From positions 62,001 to 126,000 of the forward strand of contig CAKSKA010000002.1 in the NCBI GenBank assembly GCA_934464615.1: a stretch of DNA of 64,000 bases, in the 5' to 3' direction. A model generated the notes under the pieces. It searched no databases. It saw only the letters and a list, made by a program, of their open reading frames with translations, and had not been told where the DNA came from. A program made the translations under genes and the position numbers. Origin of the DNA: an uncultured Eubacteriales bacterium. GTDB taxonomy: Bacteria > Bacillota > Clostridia > Oscillospirales > Acutalibacteraceae. The number at the start of each line of letters is the position of its first letter. The stretch's first letter is position 1. This document shows, piece by piece, positions 61,237-64,000 of this stretch.

Positions 61237-61265
61237 TTGAATTTATCATTTTTTATTATTATAAT
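61237..61265 (+). promoter_or_regulatory. Promoter of the FAD oxidoreductase gene
   Basis: TTGAAT (61237-61242), 17 bases and TATAAT (61260-61265), 37 bases before the start codon. Confidence 0.7.
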
Positions 61266-61301
61266 GCAAGCAGACCGAATAATCAAGCAGAGGTGCTTAA
61301 A

Positions 61302-62585
61302 ATGGAAAAATATATAACCGAAACCGAGAAACAAACTGAAATTGCCGGCAGGTACGACGTTATTGTCGCAGGCTCCGGTCCTTCGGGTTTTGCCGCCGCG
61401 GTATCCGCCGCACGAAACGGCGCAAGGGTGCTGATAATCGAGGCTCTCTCGACCATAGGCGGAATATCTACCAGCGGTATGATGAGTCACTTTACCGGCA
61501 GAGCCGACAGCGCCCTTTACCGTGAGATACTTGACCGCGCACACGCAAAAAACTATTTCGACTGCCCCGATAAAATCACAATTGATCCCGAACTTTTATC
61601 TAACACCTATTTTGAAATGTTAAAGGAAGCCGCAGTTGATATTTTGCTTTACACATTTGTGTGCGATGTAATTATGCAGGGCAACCGTGTTTGCGGCGTA
61701 ATTACCGAGAGTAAAAGCGGCAGACGGGCTTATTTGGCAGACGCGGTAATAGACGGCACGGGGGATGGTGACGTTGCATACCGTGCGGGTGCCGAGTTTT
61801 TTAAAGGCCGTGAATCCGACGGAAAAATGCAGCCGGCAACCCTTATGTTTAAAGTCGGCGGCGTAGATACGGAACACGCCGCACTTCCCGGTTCCTTTGA
61901 AACAACAGTGCCGACGCCGAAAGGCGAACTGCAGGCCCTTGCTAAAGAAATTCTGCCTTCTCCCGCAGGGCACGTTCTGCTTTATTCCTCCACAATACCG
62001 GGCATAGTTACCTGCAATATGACAAACTGCATCGACATTGACGGCACGCGTGCCGAGGATCTTACCCGTGCCGAAATAGTTTGCCGTTCGCAAATGGAGC
62101 CTATTGTAAATTTTTTACGCGAATATGTCCCCGGATTTGAAAAATGTTATATTATAAGTGCGGCATCGCTTATCGGCATACGCGAAACACGCCACTTTAT
62201 AGGTGTAAAACAAATTAATGAGGAAGATATTTTAACCGCCCGTGTATTTGAGGACTGGGTTGTTCGTGACGCATTCTTTAATTTCGACGTACACGCCCTT
62301 ACAGGCGCCGGTCTTGATAAAACCGGTGTACAGGCAAAATTCAAACAGCAAAAAGGTTATACAATTCCGTATGGTTGTATGGTGCCGAAATCCGTGGACG
62401 GATTATTGCTTACCGGCAGAAATATTTCGGGTACGCATATGGCACATTCAAACTTCCGCGCAATGCCTATTTGCGCCGCTATAGGCGAAGCCTGCGGCAT
62501 TGCCGCCGCACTGGCTGTTAAAAGCGGCACACCCCTGCGCGATATAGCCCCGACGGATATACAAAAACTGCTGCAGACAAGATAA
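61302..62585 (+). CDS. FAD-dependent oxidoreductase (FAD-dependent family PF12831-like)
   Basis: A 427-residue flavoprotein. The Rossmann FAD motif VIVAGSGPSGFAAAVSAARNG is followed by IIEALSTIGGISTSGMMSHF, shown in blocks, which marks the FAD-dependent oxidoreductase family of secondary-metabolite and sugar-related enzymes. DGTGDGDVAYRAGAEF and the C-terminal GLLLTGRNISGTHMAHSN complete the pattern. The substrate is unknown. The start at 61302 follows GAGGTG. It is divergent from the PocR/AraC-type gene, a common arrangement for a regulator and its target. Confidence 0.88.
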   Translation: MEKYITETEKQTEIAGRYDVIVAGSGPSGFAAAVSAARNGARVLIIEALSTIGGISTSGMMSHFTGRADSALYREILDRAHAKNYFDCPDKITIDPELLSNTYFEMLKEAAVDILLYTFVCDVIMQGNRVCGVITESKSGRRAYLADAVIDGTGDGDVAYRAGAEFFKGRESDGKMQPATLMFKVGGVDTEHAALPGSFETTVPTPKGELQALAKEILPSPAGHVLLYSSTIPGIVTCNMTNCIDIDGTRAEDLTRAEIVCRSQMEPIVNFLREYVPGFEKCYIISAASLIGIRETRHFIGVKQINEEDILTARVFEDWVVRDAFFNFDVHALTGAGLDKTGVQAKFKQQKGYTIPYGCMVPKSVDGLLLTGRNISGTHMAHSNFRAMPICAAIGEACGIAAALAVKSGTPLRDIAPTDIQKLLQTR

Positions 62586-62590
62586 ATTTA

Positions 62591-62634
62591 AAACGGATAT
62601 TCATAACAGTTTTGTTGTGAATATCCGTTTTTGT
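62591..62634. terminator. Bidirectional terminator
   Basis: A 13-bp perfect stem (62591-62603 with 62618-62630) between the convergent FAD oxidoreductase and second glnN, with A and T runs on both sides. Confidence 0.8.
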
Positions 62635-62640
62635 AAAGTT

Positions 62641-64000
62641 TTAAATTGAGAATAACAAATCCGCATATGTAGGATACGGCCAGTATTTTTTATCGGTCAG
62701 CAGTTCGGCCTCGTCAACAGGACGGCGCAATTCACTCATAAGCGGTATTATAACATCGCTGTAATGCCGTGCCGCCTGCATACCTTCAAGTCGGTCGCCG
62801 GCTTTTATTGCGGCTTCAAACTTTTTAACACAGGCGTGTATTTCGTTAAGGCAGCTGTTAAGTCGGTTTGCGGTGTCGCTGTCAACACTGCAGTCAAACT
62901 CGTTGCCGAAAGCGGCTTTTTTCTTTGCAACGTCATCAGCCAAAACGCCTATGTAGTTGCTTATTGCCGGAATTATATCCCGACGTATCATATCGTCAAG
63001 CGTCAGCGCCTCTATGTGTAAGGTCTTTGCGTAATTTTCAAGCGCAATATCGCGCCTGCATACAAGTTCAGCCTTGTTTAAAACACCGTTGCGCTCAAAC
63101 AGTTCGACATTTTTTTCATCTGTCATATGCGCCACGGCATCGGGCGTGGTTTTAAGGTTAAGCAAACCGCGGTATGCCGCTTCTCTCTCCCAAATATCAG
63201 AATATCCGTCGCCGTTGAACACTATCCGTTTATGCGCGGTATAGGTTTCCTTAATAATATTGTGTACATCGGTTGACAGATCCTCACTGCCTTCAAGCCT
63301 GTCGGCAAAATCGCGCAGAACATCGCCCACAATAGTATTAAGCACGGTGTTCGGTCCCGAAATAGAAAGGGAAGAACCCGGCATTCTGAACTCGAACTTA
63401 TTGCCTGTAAACGCAAAGGGGGAAGTGCGGTTGCGGTCTGTGTTATCCTTGCGTATGCTCGGCAATATTTTAGAGCCGGTCTTCATAAACTGTGTGTCGT
63501 GCTTTTGCAGCGGTTTATCCTCAGCCACAGCGTCAAGCACTTCGGTAAGGTCTTCGCCCAAAAACATAGATATAATTGCCGGCGGCGCCTCGTTAGCGCC
63601 GAGTCTGTGGTCGTTTCCTGCGGTGGCAACCGTCATCCGTAGCAAGTCCTGATTTTCGTCCACCGCTTTAATAACGGCGCACAAAAACAGCAAAAACTGC
63701 ATATTATCCTCCGGCGTCTTACCGGGATCCAGCAAGTTTACGCCGTTATCGGTTGAAAGCGCCCAGTTATTATGTTTGCCGCTGCCGTTTACACTGTTAA
63801 ACGGCTTTTCGTGCAGCAGGCATACAAGCGAATGTCTTTCGGCAACCTTTTTCATAACTTCCATTGTAAGTTGGTTGTGGTCTGCCGCAATATTCATAGT
63901 GGTATACACCGGCGCCAACTCGTGCTGTGCGGGGGCAACCTCGTTATGCTCGGTCTTTGCAAATATACCCAGCCGCCAGAGTTCGTTATCAAGGTCCTTC
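62641..64000 (-). CDS. Glutamine synthetase type III, second copy (partial)
   Basis: The C-terminal 452 residues of a second GSIII; the 5' end lies outside the window. Visible blocks are KTEHNEVAPAQHELAPVY (the frame is open through to base 64000), NGSGKHNNWALS, VATAGNDHRLGANEAPPA, NRTSPFAFTGNKFEFRMPGS and the C-terminal KKYWPYPTYADLLF. It is clearly paralogous to glnN at 50 kb but diverged (for example LSTDNGVNLLDPG against MATNTGVNLLTPG). Active-site residues look intact, so it is probably functional and differently regulated. Confidence 0.93.
   Translation of the reverse strand, partial: KDLDNELWRLGIFAKTEHNEVAPAQHELAPVYTTMNIAADHNQLTMEVMKKVAERHSLVCLLHEKPFNSVNGSGKHNNWALSTDNGVNLLDPGKTPEDNMQFLLFLCAVIKAVDENQDLLRMTVATAGNDHRLGANEAPPAIISMFLGEDLTEVLDAVAEDKPLQKHDTQFMKTGSKILPSIRKDNTDRNRTSPFAFTGNKFEFRMPGSSLSISGPNTVLNTIVGDVLRDFADRLEGSEDLSTDVHNIIKETYTAHKRIVFNGDGYSDIWEREAAYRGLLNLKTTPDAVAHMTDEKNVELFERNGVLNKAELVCRRDIALENYAKTLHIEALTLDDMIRRDIIPAISNYIGVLADDVAKKKAAFGNEFDCSVDSDTANRLNSCLNEIHACVKKFEAAIKAGDRLEGMQAARHYSDVIIPLMSELRRPVDEAELLTDKKYWPYPTYADLLFSI

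Overview
The window looks like a chromosomal segment of an anaerobic, probably spore-forming member of the class Clostridia (Oscillospiraceae/Ruminococcaceae-like). This is inferred from gene content: pyruvate phosphate dikinase, the mnmE-mnmG-rsmG-parB/noc block, a SpoIID homologue, ECF transporter S components, type III glutamine synthetases, T-box leaders and a DUF1015 gene. Promoters are mostly good sigma-70/sigma-A matches, and genes overlap tightly in operons. There is no rRNA, CRISPR array or prophage. Mobile DNA is limited to a TnpV-like gene at the left edge and two short non-coding inverted-repeat elements.

Layout. 1-4.1 kb: TnpV, ppdK and an ECF S component. 4.1-9.1 kb: mnmE-mnmG-rsmG, then a ParB/Noc gene. 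9.2-14 kb: a PhoP/PhoR-type two-component system, a CapA protein and a membrane protein. 14-18.8 kb: spoIID convergent with a cysteine T-box operon (cysE-cysS-trmN6-rsmI). 18.8-27.9 kb: a long minus-strand run (VCBS lipoprotein, response regulator, kinase, DUF1385, prmC, recA, recX, rimO, pgsA). 28-33.1 kb: an envelope operon (aldose epimerase-like protein, GT2-GtrA-NAGPA fusion, unknown anchored protein, PAP2 phosphatase, GtrA). 33.2-38.5 kb: a MITE-like element and a Gld-like ABC operon. 38.6-46.4 kb: DUF1015, tRNA-Met and tRNA-Glu, an XRE gene split by a second MITE, an aldo/keto reductase, a TIGR04002 ECF component, an NSS symporter, a Na/Pi cotransporter and an XRE regulator. 46.4-55.8 kb: a nitrogen-assimilation block. 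55.8-64 kb: a small XRE regulator, a zinc-ribbon protein with two lipoproteins, two AraC-type regulators, an FAD oxidoreductase and a second type III glutamine synthetase cut by the window edge.

The nitrogen block is the centre of interest. A three-gene archaeal-type glutamate synthase operon and a glnN-amt(PII)-asnB operon diverge from one 240-bp region. Both promoters are exact TTGACA-17-TATAAT matches. Each transcript begins within a few bases with a small 6-bp-stem, 6-base-loop hairpin that is mutually exclusive with an intrinsic terminator lying just before the first gene. This is the layout expected for RNA-binding antitermination (ANTAR-like) acting on both halves of the GS/GOGAT cycle. 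asnB has in addition an Asn-specific T-box with no visible terminator.

Other readable signals are: a matching Pho-box-like pair (TTTACA-N5-TTTACA) upstream of both the PhoP-type regulator and the Na/Pi cotransporter; a 273-bp TA-flanked element whose excision exactly restores a 66-residue XRE protein; and a related 269-bp element 7 kb away with the same internal landmarks.
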